A stretch of 64,000 nt of DNA from Bacillus safensis FO-36b (GCF_000691165.1 NZ_ASJD01000004.1:186001-250000), one strand, 5' to 3'; positions 33,149-41,842 are shown, counted from the first letter of the stretch. The notes: a model not told the origin generated them from the sequence alone. Made by a program: numbers and translations.

Positions 33149-33514
33149 ATGATTGTATTTTATACAGCTGTTGCCGGCGGGATGGGCAGTGCCCTTCGTT
33201 TTTTCCTCAGTCAATCGATTCAGAAAACCAAGTTTCATACTCGTTTTCCGTATAGTATTATTCTCATCAACTTACTCGGCGCTGCCGGTTTAGGTTTACT
33301 GACAGGTGCAGTGTCTGACAATGATCCGCTGCTTATGATCATTGGTACTGGGTTTTTCGGTGGTTTTACAACATTCTCTACATTTAGTGTAGAAGCTGCG
33401 TCCATGCTGCATGAGCGGCAAATTGGACTTCTTGCTGTCTACTTGCTGGTCACAATCATCGGGTCTTTATGTCTCTTTGCTGCGTTTTATCAAATAGGAC
33501 AGCATCTTTTTTAA
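33149..33514 (+). CDS. crcB: Fluoride channel protein CrcB/FluC (second of a pair)
   Basis: A 121-aa paralogue of the preceding gene with INLLGAAGLGLLTG and GTGFFGGFTTFSTFSVEA, the canonical Fluc signature with both Phe residues. It starts at the base after the stop of the first crcB, so the two are translated together. It overlaps the 3' end of the convergent gene at 33511 by 4 nt. Confidence 0.93.
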   Translation: MIVFYTAVAGGMGSALRFFLSQSIQKTKFHTRFPYSIILINLLGAAGLGLLTGAVSDNDPLLMIIGTGFFGGFTTFSTFSVEAASMLHERQIGLLAVYLLVTIIGSLCLFAAFYQIGQHLF

Positions 33515-33909
33515 ATATTGGTAATGGCGGCTAAGCTGATGAGCAGCTGATCCATGAGCTGGCGCTTCATCAAAAAGAGTGTTTTTTCACTATAGCCAAT
33601 TTCCATTGCACACTTTGCCATCCGCCAATCTCGAAAATATTTGTAATCGATGAGCTGCTGCTCTATTTCGTCCAACTCTTTTAATGCCGTTTCAATACAA
33701 GCAACGATGAGTTCATACTGACTTTTTTGTTCTTCTAACTTTTTCCGAGTCATGTGGTCGAGATGATGCGGGCTTCTTTTTTCAAGCTGCCTTTCGATAT
33801 TTAAGATCGCTGCTTGATAATTTTTGAAATTCTTTAAATGAAACTCAATTCGTTTCATTGAGGTTTTTTTCTCCGTGATACTTGCTGTTTCATACCAAAG
33901 CATGTCCAT
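33511..33909 (-). CDS. ArpU-like phage-type regulatory protein with predicted SOS control
   Basis: A 132-aa basic protein. A coiled-coil-like N-terminal half (LKNFKNYQAAILNIERQLEK) is followed by a C-terminal region resembling sigma-70 region 4 or ArpU-type helix-turn-helix (KCAMEIGYSEKTLFLMKRQL). ArpU-family proteins are late regulators in phages; no other phage gene is nearby. The promoter (TTGAAC, 16 nt, TATAAT) is bracketed by two LexA-like boxes, suggesting DNA-damage induction. It is absent from the B. subtilis locus as I remember it. Family assignment is tentative; the ORF, RBS (GAGGGGG) and operators support a real gene. Confidence 0.55.
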   Translation of the reverse strand: MDMLWYETASITEKKTSMKRIEFHLKNFKNYQAAILNIERQLEKRSPHHLDHMTRKKLEEQKSQYELIVACIETALKELDEIEQQLIDYKYFRDWRMAKCAMEIGYSEKTLFLMKRQLMDQLLISLAAITNI

Positions 33910-33919
33910 CCCCCTCTAT

Positions 33920-33933
33920 CGAACGTTTGTTCT
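33920..33933 (-). promoter_or_regulatory. LexA (DinR)-like box, promoter-proximal
   Basis: CGAACGTTTGTTCT read on the plus strand matches CGAAC-N4-GTTCG at 9 of 10 defined positions. It lies just downstream of the -10 element of the gene at 33511-33909. Confidence 0.6.
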
Positions 33934-33943
33934 TATTATATAC

Positions 33944-33957
33944 CGAACGTACATTCG
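33944..33957 (-). promoter_or_regulatory. LexA (DinR)-like box, overlapping the promoter spacer
   Basis: CGAACGTACATTCG matches CGAAC-N4-GTTCG at 9 of 10 positions. It covers the region between -35 TTGAAC and -10 TATAAT on the minus strand. Confidence 0.58.
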
Positions 33958-33978
33958 TTCAAAAGAGACTAAATACCT

Positions 33979-34011
33979 AAAAAAACCTTGAGCTTATTTT
34001 TCGCTCAAGGT
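33979..34011 (-). terminator. Intrinsic terminator overlapping the yhdT stop codon
   Basis: ACCTTGAGC, a loop containing the stop codon, and GCTCAAGGT followed by seven T. The upstream stem arm is made of the last coding triplets of yhdT. Confidence 0.9.
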
Positions 34012-35376
34012 CATTTCGTTTACTAAAAGCGGCTCCTTTATATCAAGCCCAGTGCGTGCGCTGCCTTTTTCTGGCGATGTGACGCCTTTTTTCAAATCGA
34101 TCTTTTTAACGTAGCGTCCATCCATTTCCAGCACTTTCATTCGAATATCATCAAGATAGACGGATTGTCCTTCTCTGATATCAATATTCTCTTTTAAGAT
34201 GAGTCCGCCGATTGTATCAATTTCCTCATCATGATAAGAGATCTCGATCAAATCTTGAACTTCATCTAATCTCACTTTGCCATCTAAAACATAATGATGA
34301 TCGGCTCTTTTTTGAATAACTGGCTGCTCATCTTCATCGAATTCATCTCGAATATCTCCGACAATCTCTTCTAAAATATCTTCCGTTGTGACAAGTCCAG
34401 ACGTTCCGCCATATTCGTCAGTTAAGATCGCCATATGCATTCTATCACGCTGCATCTTAACGAGAAGCTCTTGAATAGGAATCGTGTCGATGACCTCAAT
34501 CACTGGATATATATAATCTTGAATTTTCAGTTGATCTTTTTCTCCTTGATACACAAGATCTGCAAAGAGCTGCTTTTTGTTCAGCATGCCGATGACATGG
34601 TCTTTATCTCCTGAAAAAACAGGGAAACGTGTATACTTTTCCTGCGTCATGATGGCGAGGATATCATCTAACGGCATATCTTCTGGAATCGCACAAATTT
34701 CTCTCCGCGGTATCATGATCTCTCTGGCAATTCGATTATCGAAATCGAAAATCTTGTTCATATAATTATATTCTGATGGGTTGATTTCCCCATTTTTTAA
34801 GCTCTCAGATAATAAAATCTTCAATTCCTCTTCAGAATGGGAATGTTCTTTTTCAGACCCCATATCGATGCCCATCATTTTAGTTAGCAAACGGGCTGAT
34901 CCGTTTAACACATAAATGAAAGGGAACATAAGGATATAAAATGCATGCAGCGGGCCTGACAGCCATAGCGTCATTTTTTCCGCCTTTTGAATGGCAAGCG
35001 TTTTTGGTGCTAGCTCACCTACAACTACATGCAAAAAGGTAATAATAGAGAACGCAAGTGTTGCTGAGATCAGGCTGATTGCTGAATCAGGAATGTTTGT
35101 CAAACCAAAACCTCGAACCAAAAGTTCTTTCACAGCCGGCTTACCAATCCACCCTAAACCAAGGGATGTCACTGTAATACCGAGCTGACAGGCTGACAAA
35201 TATTCATCTAGCCTTGATGTCACCTTTTTCGCCATGATGGCCTTTTTGGACCCTTCGGCAACAAGCTGATTAATTCTTGAACTTCTCACCTTTACTATGG
35301 CAAATTCAGATGCAACAAAGAAAGCTGTTAAAGCAATCAAAACACCGACTATACTCAGATTAACAATATCGTCCAT
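33994..35376 (-). CDS. yhdT: CNNM/CorC-type membrane protein with CBS domains (YhdT)
   Basis: A 460-aa DUF21-CBS-CBS-CorC_HlyC protein, a paralogue of MpfA. The N-terminal membrane domain ([20 protein letters not shown]) contains the conserved [20 protein letters not shown] and [22 protein letters not shown] domains follow from about residue 210 ([34 protein letters not shown]), then a C-terminal CorC domain. Such proteins export Mg2+ or other divalent cations. AGGAGGTG lies about 36 nt before the ATG, separated from it by a 10-bp hairpin (see findings). Confidence 0.92.
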   Translation of the reverse strand: MDDIVNLSIVGVLIALTAFFVASEFAIVKVRSSRINQLVAEGSKKAIMAKKVTSRLDEYLSACQLGITVTSLGLGWIGKPAVKELLVRGFGLTNIPDSAISLISATLAFSIITFLHVVVGELAPKTLAIQKAEKMTLWLSGPLHAFYILMFPFIYVLNGSARLLTKMMGIDMGSEKEHSHSEEELKILLSESLKNGEINPSEYNYMNKIFDFDNRIAREIMIPRREICAIPEDMPLDDILAIMTQEKYTRFPVFSGDKDHVIGMLNKKQLFADLVYQGEKDQLKIQDYIYPVIEVIDTIPIQELLVKMQRDRMHMAILTDEYGGTSGLVTTEDILEEIVGDIRDEFDEDEQPVIQKRADHHYVLDGKVRLDEVQDLIEISYHDEEIDTIGGLILKENIDIREGQSVYLDDIRMKVLEMDGRYVKKIDLKKGVTSPEKGSARTGLDIKEPLLVNEMTLSEK

Positions 35377-35713
35377 TTAACCTTGCTCTTTCTTAGAAGA
35401 ACAAGGAGTCACCTCCTGATTGATGATGTTATGTTTTGCAAAACGGTTAACTGATTAAATAAGACTACATTGAGGGCCCCACTTAACCACCTCCGGTTCA
35501 CGTAAAATTCCGCCTCTCTACATATATATGAAACGGTATTCATTTTATCTTACCATAAATAATCTGAAAATTCCTGTATCATCATGCTGTTTTTGACATG
35601 ACTGACTAAATTGAGGGAAATCCTCCTCTGTTTCTTCTTATTGGCAGGAAATATGAACAATTAACTTGTGTTTCAGACTAGAATTATATTAAACTATTTT
35701 CATAAACTATAAC
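35377..35713. other. Intergenic region yhdT/MerR gene with long yhdT leader
   Basis: About 337 nt. On the minus strand, besides the SD-hairpin-start unit, there is an earlier CCGGAGGTGG sequence (35498 region) followed by a 5-codon GTG ORF, and a GTTTTGCAAAAC palindrome. No known riboswitch was recognised. Confidence 0.4.
35381..35406 (-). promoter_or_regulatory. Hairpin between Shine-Dalgarno and start codon of yhdT
   Basis: On the minus strand CCTTGTTCTT / AAGAGCAAGG form a 10-bp stem (one G-T pair) with a 6-nt loop. AGGAGGTG is at 35417-35410 upstream, and TTAA then ATG follow. Folding would shorten the SD-to-ATG distance to about 9 nt. Confidence 0.6.
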
Positions 35714-36154
35714 GTGACGGTTAGGAGGAGATGTTCAGATGGGGCTGAGAAAAAGTATCGTATTGGTGAACTAGCACAGATTGCACAGGTGACGAAACGA
35801 ACTGTAGATTATTATACAAATCTAGGTTTGCTTGCGCCTGTTAGATCTTGCTCAAATTATCGTTATTACGATGAATATGCTTTAAAACGATTACAATTAA
35901 TCGTTCTTTGCAAACAGCAGAGATTGGCTCTTTCTGACATCAAATCCAGATTAGATGAACAATTCCCTTCTCAAAAGGAAGATCATGATGAACTTGTCCA
36001 TTTAACCTCTGATATCGATCGGATGAATGAGCATATGGACCGCATTTTGGCACGTTGTAAGCAGCTTCAGCCAGAACAACGTGAAAAACTAAAAGAGCAG
36101 CTTACTCCTGAAAAAATGACGGCTGTCCAATCATTTTTACTGCTGTTAAGTTAA
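35714..36154 (+). CDS. yhdQ: MerR-family transcriptional regulator (YhdQ/CueR position) with problematic start
   Basis: A MerR-type regulator: KKYRIGELAQIAQVTKRTVD followed by YYTNLGLL is the DNA-binding helix-turn-helix, and a long dimerisation helix covers about 85-125. B. subtilis yhdQ (named cueR) lies at this spot; a CueR-like pair of C-terminal cysteines is not visible (only ARCKQLQ), so copper sensing is uncertain. The ORF is open from GTG 35714, but the good RBS (TTAGGAGGAG) points to ATG codons at 35731 and 35739, both out of frame with the regulator. The annotated start is therefore doubtful. It ends 58 nt before mpfA. Confidence 0.8.
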   Translation: MTVRRRCSDGAEKKYRIGELAQIAQVTKRTVDYYTNLGLLAPVRSCSNYRYYDEYALKRLQLIVLCKQQRLALSDIKSRLDEQFPSQKEDHDELVHLTSDIDRMNEHMDRILARCKQLQPEQREKLKEQLTPEKMTAVQSFLLLLS

Positions 36155-36179
36155 AATTTTTACTAAACAGGAGGTGTTA

Positions 36180-36206
36180 CCTTCGTTCTCAAAGTCAGAA
36201 CGAAGG
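36180..36206 (+). promoter_or_regulatory. Hairpin between Shine-Dalgarno and start codon of mpfA
   Basis: Perfect 10-bp stem CCTTCGTTCT / AGAACGAAGG with a 7-nt loop. AGGAGGTG lies at 36169-36176 and the TTG start at 36213. Same arrangement as in front of yhdT, with a differently paired stem. Confidence 0.62.
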
Positions 36207-36212
36207 CCTTAA

Positions 36213-37544
36213 TTGGACATAGTTAATTTACTCATAGTCGCTTTACTTATAGCTTTAACCGCGTTTTTCGTTGCATCAGAGTTTGCGATCATTCGCTTAA
36301 GAAGCTCAAGAATTGATCAGTTAATCGCAGAAGGTAATAAAACAGCAGTTGCTGTCAAGCATGTAACGACTCATCTTGATGAGTACCTATCAGCCTGTCA
36401 GCTTGGTATTACCATTACCGCCCTTGGTATTGGTTGGTTAGGGGAAGAAACAATTGCGCATATGCTTGCGCCGCTCTTTGCAGAGCTGTCCATTCCTCAA
36501 TCAGCTAGTTCTATTGTCACTTTTATTATCGCGTTTAGTATCATGACGTTTTTACACGTTGTCGTTGGAGAACTTGCACCGAAAACACTCGCCATTCAAA
36601 AGGCTGAGCAAGTATCCCTTCTTTTTGCTAGACCACTGATGATCTTTTATAAAGTGATGTTCCCGTTCATTTGGGTATTAAATGGATCTGCTCGTTTGTT
36701 AACGAAAGCGTTCGGTCTTCAGCAAGTATCTGAGCATGACATGGCGCACTCTGAGGAAGAATTGCGGATTATTTTATCAGAGAGCTATAAGAGCGGCGAG
36801 ATTAACCAGTCTGAATTCAAATATGTAAATAAAATTTTCGAATTTGATGACCGTCTGGCGAAAGAAATTATGATTCCTCGTACCGAAGTTGTCAGCTTCC
36901 CATATGATATTACCATTGAGGAAATGCTGAAGGTAACAAAGGTAGAGAAATATACACGTTATCCAATTGAAGATGGCGACAAAGATAACATTATCGGTGT
37001 TCTTAACATTAAAGAGGTTCTCACTGCCTGCATTAGCGGTGAGTGCTCTACAAGCGATACGATCGAAAAGTTTGTAAATCCGATTATTCATGTGATTGAA
37101 ACGGTTCCTGTTCATGATTTACTGCTCAAAATGCAGCGTGAACGTGTACACATGGCCATTTTATCAGATGAATATGGCGGTACAGCAGGTCTTGTCACTG
37201 TTGAAGACATCCTTGAAGAAATCGTTGGTGAAATTCGTGATGAGTTCGACATTGATGAAATCAACGAAGTGCGTAAACTTGGAGAAGACCATTACATCTT
37301 TGATGGCAAGGTTCTTGTTGATCAAGTCAACCTGCTATTAGGTATACAGCTTGATAATGAAGAGGTCGACACAATCGGCGGCTGGTTCCTTACTCAGAAA
37401 TATGAAGTAGAGAAAAATGACGCCATTCGTGAACAAGGCTATGAATTTATTATTAATGAAGTCGATGGACACCATGTGGCATACATCGAAGTAAAAAAGT
37501 TAAATGAACAATTATTAGAAGCAGCTGAAGAAGGCGCTTCTTAA
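36213..37544 (+). CDS. mpfA: Magnesium exporter MpfA (YhdP), CNNM/CorC type
   Basis: A 443-aa DUF21-CBS-CorC protein, the B. subtilis MpfA (YhdP) equivalent that exports Mg2+. The membrane domain contains [20 protein letters not shown] and [22 protein letters not shown] motifs are [20 protein letters not shown] and [20 protein letters not shown], and a CorC_HlyC domain closes the protein. A TTG start at 36213 is required because the in-frame codon just before it is TAA. The nearest SD is 36 nt away across a 10-bp hairpin. It follows the MerR gene and ends in a strong terminator. It is the closest paralogue of yhdT in the window. Confidence 0.92.
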   Translation: MDIVNLLIVALLIALTAFFVASEFAIIRLRSSRIDQLIAEGNKTAVAVKHVTTHLDEYLSACQLGITITALGIGWLGEETIAHMLAPLFAELSIPQSASSIVTFIIAFSIMTFLHVVVGELAPKTLAIQKAEQVSLLFARPLMIFYKVMFPFIWVLNGSARLLTKAFGLQQVSEHDMAHSEEELRIILSESYKSGEINQSEFKYVNKIFEFDDRLAKEIMIPRTEVVSFPYDITIEEMLKVTKVEKYTRYPIEDGDKDNIIGVLNIKEVLTACISGECSTSDTIEKFVNPIIHVIETVPVHDLLLKMQRERVHMAILSDEYGGTAGLVTVEDILEEIVGEIRDEFDIDEINEVRKLGEDHYIFDGKVLVDQVNLLLGIQLDNEEVDTIGGWFLTQKYEVEKNDAIREQGYEFIINEVDGHHVAYIEVKKLNEQLLEAAEEGAS

Positions 37545-37545
37545 G

Positions 37546-37583
37546 AAAAAAACGACCCTTGCCTAAGCAAGCGGTCGTTTTTC
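37546..37583. terminator. Bidirectional terminator between mpfA and plsC
   Basis: AAAACGACC and GGTCGTTTT arms with an inner CTTGC/GCAAG pairing, T runs on both sides, between convergent genes. Confidence 0.93.
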
Positions 37584-38186
37584 TTATGCCTTTTCCATTA
37601 ATTGAGCTTCTAGCTCTTTGATTCTTGTGTTTAATACTTCTGTCATGGCACCTAATCTTTCTTTTGGCGGCAGATGGTCAAATTCAGACAGCTCAATCGG
37701 TTCACCGATAATTAAGCGCATTTTTCCTTTTTTGAAAAGGCTTTTCGCATTTGAAGGTCCTTTGTATGCGGCTGGAACAATTGGCGCTTTACCGAGCTGC
37801 GCAATGGTAACCGCTCCTCTTTTTAAAGGAACATCCTCTGTAGTACGTGTGCCGCTTGGAAAAATCCCAACGATCTTTCCCTCTTTTAATAATTTAATGG
37901 GCGTTTTAATACTGCTTGGCCCAGGATTCTCTCGATCAACTGGAAAGGCATGAATCTTTTTTAAAAATCCACCGATCCATTTATTTGCAAACAATTCTTT
38001 TTTCGCCATGTAGTGGATCTCAAACGGAAGAATTCCTGCGCCTAATGCAAGAACATCCACAAAACCCTCATGTGTACAAGCAATGACAAAACCCCGATCA
38101 GTTGGCAGATTCTCTTTTTGATATACTTTGATTCCACCTCGGAGACCAAATAATAATTTGACGGTATAGCCTGAAAATTTATACAT
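37584..38186 (-). CDS. plsC: 1-acyl-sn-glycerol-3-phosphate acyltransferase PlsC (YhdO)
   Basis: A 200-aa acyltransferase making phosphatidic acid from lysophosphatidic acid at the membrane. The catalytic H-x4-D motif is CTHEGFVDVLALG, substrate motifs are FPVDRENPGPSS and GIFPSGTRTTEDVPLKRGAV, and a final VPAAYKGP follows. The ATG at 38186 has AAAGGA 10 nt upstream and gives the normal family length. The ORF extends 60 codons further without a start signal. Phospholipid synthesis gene next to sigM, as in B. subtilis. Confidence 0.93.
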   Translation of the reverse strand: MYKFSGYTVKLLFGLRGGIKVYQKENLPTDRGFVIACTHEGFVDVLALGAGILPFEIHYMAKKELFANKWIGGFLKKIHAFPVDRENPGPSSIKTPIKLLKEGKIVGIFPSGTRTTEDVPLKRGAVTIAQLGKAPIVPAAYKGPSNAKSLFKKGKMRLIIGEPIELSEFDHLPPKERLGAMTEVLNTRIKELEAQLMEKA

Positions 38187-38556
38187 AGTGCACTTCCTTT
38201 GTTTGAAGAATGAAGGATTTGTCTCTATTATAACAAATTTTTTATTACCTGGTACTAAAAATTTGTACGCAGTCCAATCCTCCCTATTTTTTTCGTTTAA
38301 AATGAACGTTCTGACTGTATTCAAGCACAAGGTTTTAGGGGAGAATAGAATAGGAATTGTGTCCAATTTTGTCGTTTTTCGATGTTTTTTCCTGATTTGT
38401 TCTATTGAAAATACTTTATAAATGATGCAAATTTCGCTATGATAAGGAGAAATGATTTTGATTCGGCGAAAGAAATGAGTAATGTACGGTAATGAGAAGT
38501 TTCGTGCAACTTTATGCCTTTCTTATGCGTGTATAACATAGAGGGGAGAAAAATCA
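38187..38556. other. Divergent intergenic region plsC/sigM
   Basis: About 370 nt. It holds a TATAAT element for plsC on the minus strand (38232-38227) and the SigM-type promoter of sigM (38505-38533). The rest is AT-rich without an ORF that has an RBS. Confidence 0.45.
38505..38533 (+). promoter_or_regulatory. SigM-type autoregulatory promoter of sigM
   Basis: -35 TGCAAC (38505-38510), 17-nt spacer, -10 CGTGTA (38528-38533). This fits the extracytoplasmic-function consensus (xGxAAC, CGTxTA) and the known autoregulation of sigM. It lies 24 nt before the GTG start. Confidence 0.75.
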
Positions 38557-39048
38557 GTGACGATCGATGAAATTTATCAAATGTATATGAACGATGTTTA
38601 CAGGTTTCTGCTCTCCATGACAAAAGACAAACATTTGGCAGAAGACTTATTGCAGGAAACCTTTATGCGTGCGTATATACATATTCATTCCTACGACCAT
38701 AGCAAAGTGAAACCTTGGTTATTTCAGGTGGCACGAAATGCTTTTATTGATTATGTCAGGAAACATAAAAAAGAAGTGACCATATCGGATGACCTCATTG
38801 GCGGTCTTTTACAAACGTCTGTACAAAGCCCTGCTGAACAGGTTGAAATAAAGGAAGTTCTCACCATGTATTTGGAGCAGCTTCCAGATAACTACAAGGA
38901 AGCGTTGACATTGTATTATTTAAAAGAGCTAAATTACAAGGAAGCATCCAAGGTCATGAATATTACTGAAGCAAATTTTAAAAGTGTTTTATTTCGTGCA
39001 AGGCAGCGCCTAAAAGCACTTTACAACAGAGGTGTTAATGATGAATGA
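38557..39048 (+). CDS. sigM: ECF RNA polymerase sigma factor SigM
   Basis: A 163-aa ECF sigma factor controlling envelope-stress genes. Region 2 reads LAEDLLQETFMRAYIHIHSY and KPWLFQVARNAFIDYVRKHK; region 4 reads LPDNYKEALTLYYLKELNYK and EASKVMNITEANFKSVLFRA. It starts with GTG after GGGGAG at 8 nt. It is first in the sigM-yhdL-yhdK operon and overlaps yhdL, coupling it to its anti-sigma factor. A SigM-type promoter is visible upstream. Confidence 0.96.
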   Translation: MTIDEIYQMYMNDVYRFLLSMTKDKHLAEDLLQETFMRAYIHIHSYDHSKVKPWLFQVARNAFIDYVRKHKKEVTISDDLIGGLLQTSVQSPAEQVEIKEVLTMYLEQLPDNYKEALTLYYLKELNYKEASKVMNITEANFKSVLFRARQRLKALYNRGVNDE

Positions 39049-40099
39049 AGAGTTTAACAAGCGATGGGAACAATATAATAATGGTGAGATGAATGAGGAA
39101 GAAATGATAGCGTTTGAAGAAGAACTTGAAGAAAACGAAAAACGCTTAAGCCAGGAACTGAACGACTCAGATTGGACAGATTTTTCCATCAGTCCTGAGA
39201 AGCAAAAAGCCATTTTACAATACGGAAAAAGAAAGTCATATTTACGTATTTCCGTACTTGCTGTCATATCGACACTCATTATTTTACCGCTTTGTACATT
39301 AGGAAGTTATTTATACTACGGCGTTGGCGGCGCCGAGAGCAAAGGCAATCATTTCATGGAAACAGCAGCTGTCACCGTCGCTTTAACCAAACCAAACGTG
39401 GCCATTGATATGAAGGATTTAAAAGGTCAGGTCAAACTTTTTGGGATGAACACCGAATTGAAGCTGCAAAAGCAAATTGGCAATAAAACAGAAGCTATTG
39501 GCAGTGAACAAATCGAGATGTTTTTCGATAAATTAAAGCAGCCTACCATCTCTTATTATGGTGACAGCGCACGCGAAACGGAGGATTTCTTTACCCATCC
39601 TTCGGCGCAGGCAGATGCCTCAAAAAAACAAACACTCACTACGTTAGACAAGCTTCCTGAAGGAACAGTAAGTGAAGTGTATGTATCCTATGACAGAGCT
39701 TACACACCAAAGGATGTTTATTCCTTTGCTAAAAAATACGATATGAAAGTGCTGTGGAATGCGATTAAAACAGAGGATTCATTAAGTGGAAATCAGCGGC
39801 CAATCGGCTTTCCTGGGAAGGACTCTGAATTTTTAAAAGAGCTTCAGCACACATCAAAAACTGAGGTAGATCAATTCAAAGATGCCCTTGCTTATGTTAA
39901 TCAGCACCCGACATGGGCAACAACGATTTCTGGCAGACCTGATCTTGACCTGTCTAATCGTATACGCTATATCGATCAAAATGGCGTCACGATTTATGGC
40001 TCTGTGGTCACTGGGCCTTCAAAAGAGATTGAGAAATTTGTAAAGACAAAACGCATTAAAACGGCAAAAGTGAGCGAGGTGGAATTATGGAATTGGTAA
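39041..40099 (+). CDS. yhdL: Anti-SigM factor YhdL
   Basis: A 352-aa membrane anti-sigma factor. An acidic cytoplasmic N-terminus (about 1-65) binds SigM, one membrane helix follows (ISVLAVISTLIILPLCTLGS), then an extracellular domain of about 260 residues. Two adjacent ATG codons exist (39038 and 39041); the second has better spacing from AGAGGTG. It overlaps sigM by 8 nt and yhdK by 13 nt. Depletion of YhdL is toxic in B. subtilis because SigM becomes unrestrained. Confidence 0.93.
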   Translation: MNEEFNKRWEQYNNGEMNEEEMIAFEEELEENEKRLSQELNDSDWTDFSISPEKQKAILQYGKRKSYLRISVLAVISTLIILPLCTLGSYLYYGVGGAESKGNHFMETAAVTVALTKPNVAIDMKDLKGQVKLFGMNTELKLQKQIGNKTEAIGSEQIEMFFDKLKQPTISYYGDSARETEDFFTHPSAQADASKKQTLTTLDKLPEGTVSEVYVSYDRAYTPKDVYSFAKKYDMKVLWNAIKTEDSLSGNQRPIGFPGKDSEFLKELQHTSKTEVDQFKDALAYVNQHPTWATTISGRPDLDLSNRIRYIDQNGVTIYGSVVTGPSKEIEKFVKTKRIKTAKVSEVELWNW

Positions 40100-40377
40100 G
40101 AATTTTTAAAGAGCATAATGTATTTGGCTGGATTTCTGTCGGCACAGCGATATTATCCCTGCTCATGCTAAACCTCGCCATTATCAGCAACGTGACATTT
40201 TATTCTTTTCAAATGCTTCCTTTTGCAATGGCCGCAGTTCCATTTGGCATTATTGAACTGTTCATTAAAAAAGGCCGTACGGGTCCAGGTTTCCTCGGTG
40301 TCGTACTGAATATCTTTGTCATTGTTTGTGTCTATGCCATCGTATCAATCGATGTCGATCTTCAATTAGGTTTTTAA
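40087..40377 (+). CDS. yhdK: YhdK, membrane partner of the anti-SigM complex
   Basis: A 96-aa protein with about three membrane helices (FGWISVGTAILSLLMLNLAI, then MLPFAMAAVPFGIIELFI and GFLGVVLNIFVIVCVYAIVS). It acts with YhdL in restraining SigM. It starts inside the 3' end of yhdL and is the last gene of the operon, followed by a terminator. Confidence 0.9.
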   Translation: MELVRIFKEHNVFGWISVGTAILSLLMLNLAIISNVTFYSFQMLPFAMAAVPFGIIELFIKKGRTGPGFLGVVLNIFVIVCVYAIVSIDVDLQLGF

Positions 40378-40392
40378 TCAGCACTCAAAAGC

Positions 40393-40439
40393 AAAAGCCC
40401 GTGTTACTTGACTAATGCCAAGCATCACTGGCTTTTTTC
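40393..40439. terminator. Terminator between yhdK and bcaP
   Basis: AAAAGCCCGTG and CACTGGCTTTTTT arms (one mismatch) around a long loop that itself can pair. Serves both convergent operons. Confidence 0.75.
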
Positions 40440-40441
40440 AT

Positions 40442-41842
40442 TTATTTTTTATTCAATTCTGAATGCTTTCTTGAATATAAGAAATACACAACCAGCCCAA
40501 TGGCAAGCCAGATTAAGAAACGTACAAAGGTGATTGCACCAAGCTTATAAATGAGCAATCCGCAAGATAGAATAGCTAAGATCGGAATAAGCGGAACTGC
40601 TGGGCATCTGAAAGCTCTTGGTAAGTCCGGCTGCGTTTTTCTCATCACAATGACCGCCACTGAAATCAAAATGAATGCTGAAAGTGTCCCGATGTTCACT
40701 AAACTTGCCAGCTCATCAAGTGGAATAAAACCACCCATTAATGCTGACAATGTACCGAAGAACAATGTATTGATGTAAGGAGTTTTATGCTTTGGGTGAA
40801 CTTTTGATAATACCTTTGGCACCAAGCCATCACGAGACATAGCAAACATCACGCGTGTCTGGCCGTACAGCATGACAAGCATCACGGTTGTCATCCCTAG
40901 AATCGCTCCGACATCCACAATACCAGCCACCCAGTTTTGTCCGGCTACTTGTAAAACGAGAGACACTGGATGTGATACTCCTTCAAAATTCATGAAAGGA
41001 ACGATGCCGGTCATAATCGCACTGACAACGACATAAAGCAGCGTACAAATCAATAAGGAAGTAATAATTCCTCTAGGCAGGTTGCGTGATGGATTTTTTG
41101 TCTCCTCTGCCGCAGAAGCAACTGCATCAAACCCGATAAATGCAAAGAATACTAGGGCTGCTGCACTTAAGACCCCTGATGTCCCAAATGGAACGAATGG
41201 TGTCCAGTTTTCAGGTTTTACATATTTCACAGCGACTAAAATAAAGAGCAGAATCACAGCAATTTTCATAATAACCATGATGTTATTTACTCGTTTTGAT
41301 TCTTTAATACCAAAGTACAGCAGGAAGGTGATGACCATTAAAATAATAAATGCTGGAAGATTAAAATATGTCACGTGCCCCTTTAAACCACCTGGTGCTG
41401 CTGTTAACTCAACTGGTATATGAATCCCTATCCCATTTAAAAAAGACACAAAATAGCCTGACCAGCCCGCTGAAACGGCACTAGCAGCCAGCATATATTC
41501 TAATATTAAATCCCAGCCAATGATGAATGCTAGAAATTCCCCCATTGATGCGTACGTAAATGTATACACAGACCCTGATACAGGCACTGTGGAAGCAAAT
41601 TCCGCATATGACAGTGCTGCAAACAAACAAGCAAGACCTGCGATGACAAATGATAGCACAAGTCCTGGCCCCGCAGTGACGGCTCCTGTACCTGTTAGAA
41701 CAAATATCCCTGTCCCGATTATGGCTCCAATGCCCAGCATGGTTAAATCAAATGAACCCAATTCCTTTTTTAATGCTTTTTCCCCTTGTGTTGCCGCAAT
41801 GAGCTCTGAAATGCTCTTTTTTCTAAACAACGAATTGCTCAT
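40442..41842 (-). CDS. bcaP: Branched-chain amino acid permease BcaP (YhdG), APC family
   Basis: A 466-aa amino acid permease with 12 or more membrane helices. The N-terminal APC signature is LGIGAIIGTGIFVLTGTGAV, followed by GLACLFAALSYAEFASTVPV and, in the middle, FFAFIGFDAVASAAEETKNP. The length equals B. subtilis BcaP, which imports isoleucine, valine and threonine. A CodY-type operator lies about 60 nt upstream, fitting the known CodY control of bcaP. In B. subtilis, yhdF and the citA-citR pair lie between yhdG and lytE; they are absent here. Confidence 0.93.
   Translation of the reverse strand: MSNSLFRKKSISELIAATQGEKALKKELGSFDLTMLGIGAIIGTGIFVLTGTGAVTAGPGLVLSFVIAGLACLFAALSYAEFASTVPVSGSVYTFTYASMGEFLAFIIGWDLILEYMLAASAVSAGWSGYFVSFLNGIGIHIPVELTAAPGGLKGHVTYFNLPAFIILMVITFLLYFGIKESKRVNNIMVIMKIAVILLFILVAVKYVKPENWTPFVPFGTSGVLSAAALVFFAFIGFDAVASAAEETKNPSRNLPRGIITSLLICTLLYVVVSAIMTGIVPFMNFEGVSHPVSLVLQVAGQNWVAGIVDVGAILGMTTVMLVMLYGQTRVMFAMSRDGLVPKVLSKVHPKHKTPYINTLFFGTLSALMGGFIPLDELASLVNIGTLSAFILISVAVIVMRKTQPDLPRAFRCPAVPLIPILAILSCGLLIYKLGAITFVRFLIWLAIGLVVYFLYSRKHSELNKK

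Noticed and set aside
33511..33909. Prophage or integrated element at the ArpU-like gene
   Set aside because: A single phage-type gene with no integrase, attachment repeats or other phage genes around it; flanking genes keep the usual Bacillus order.
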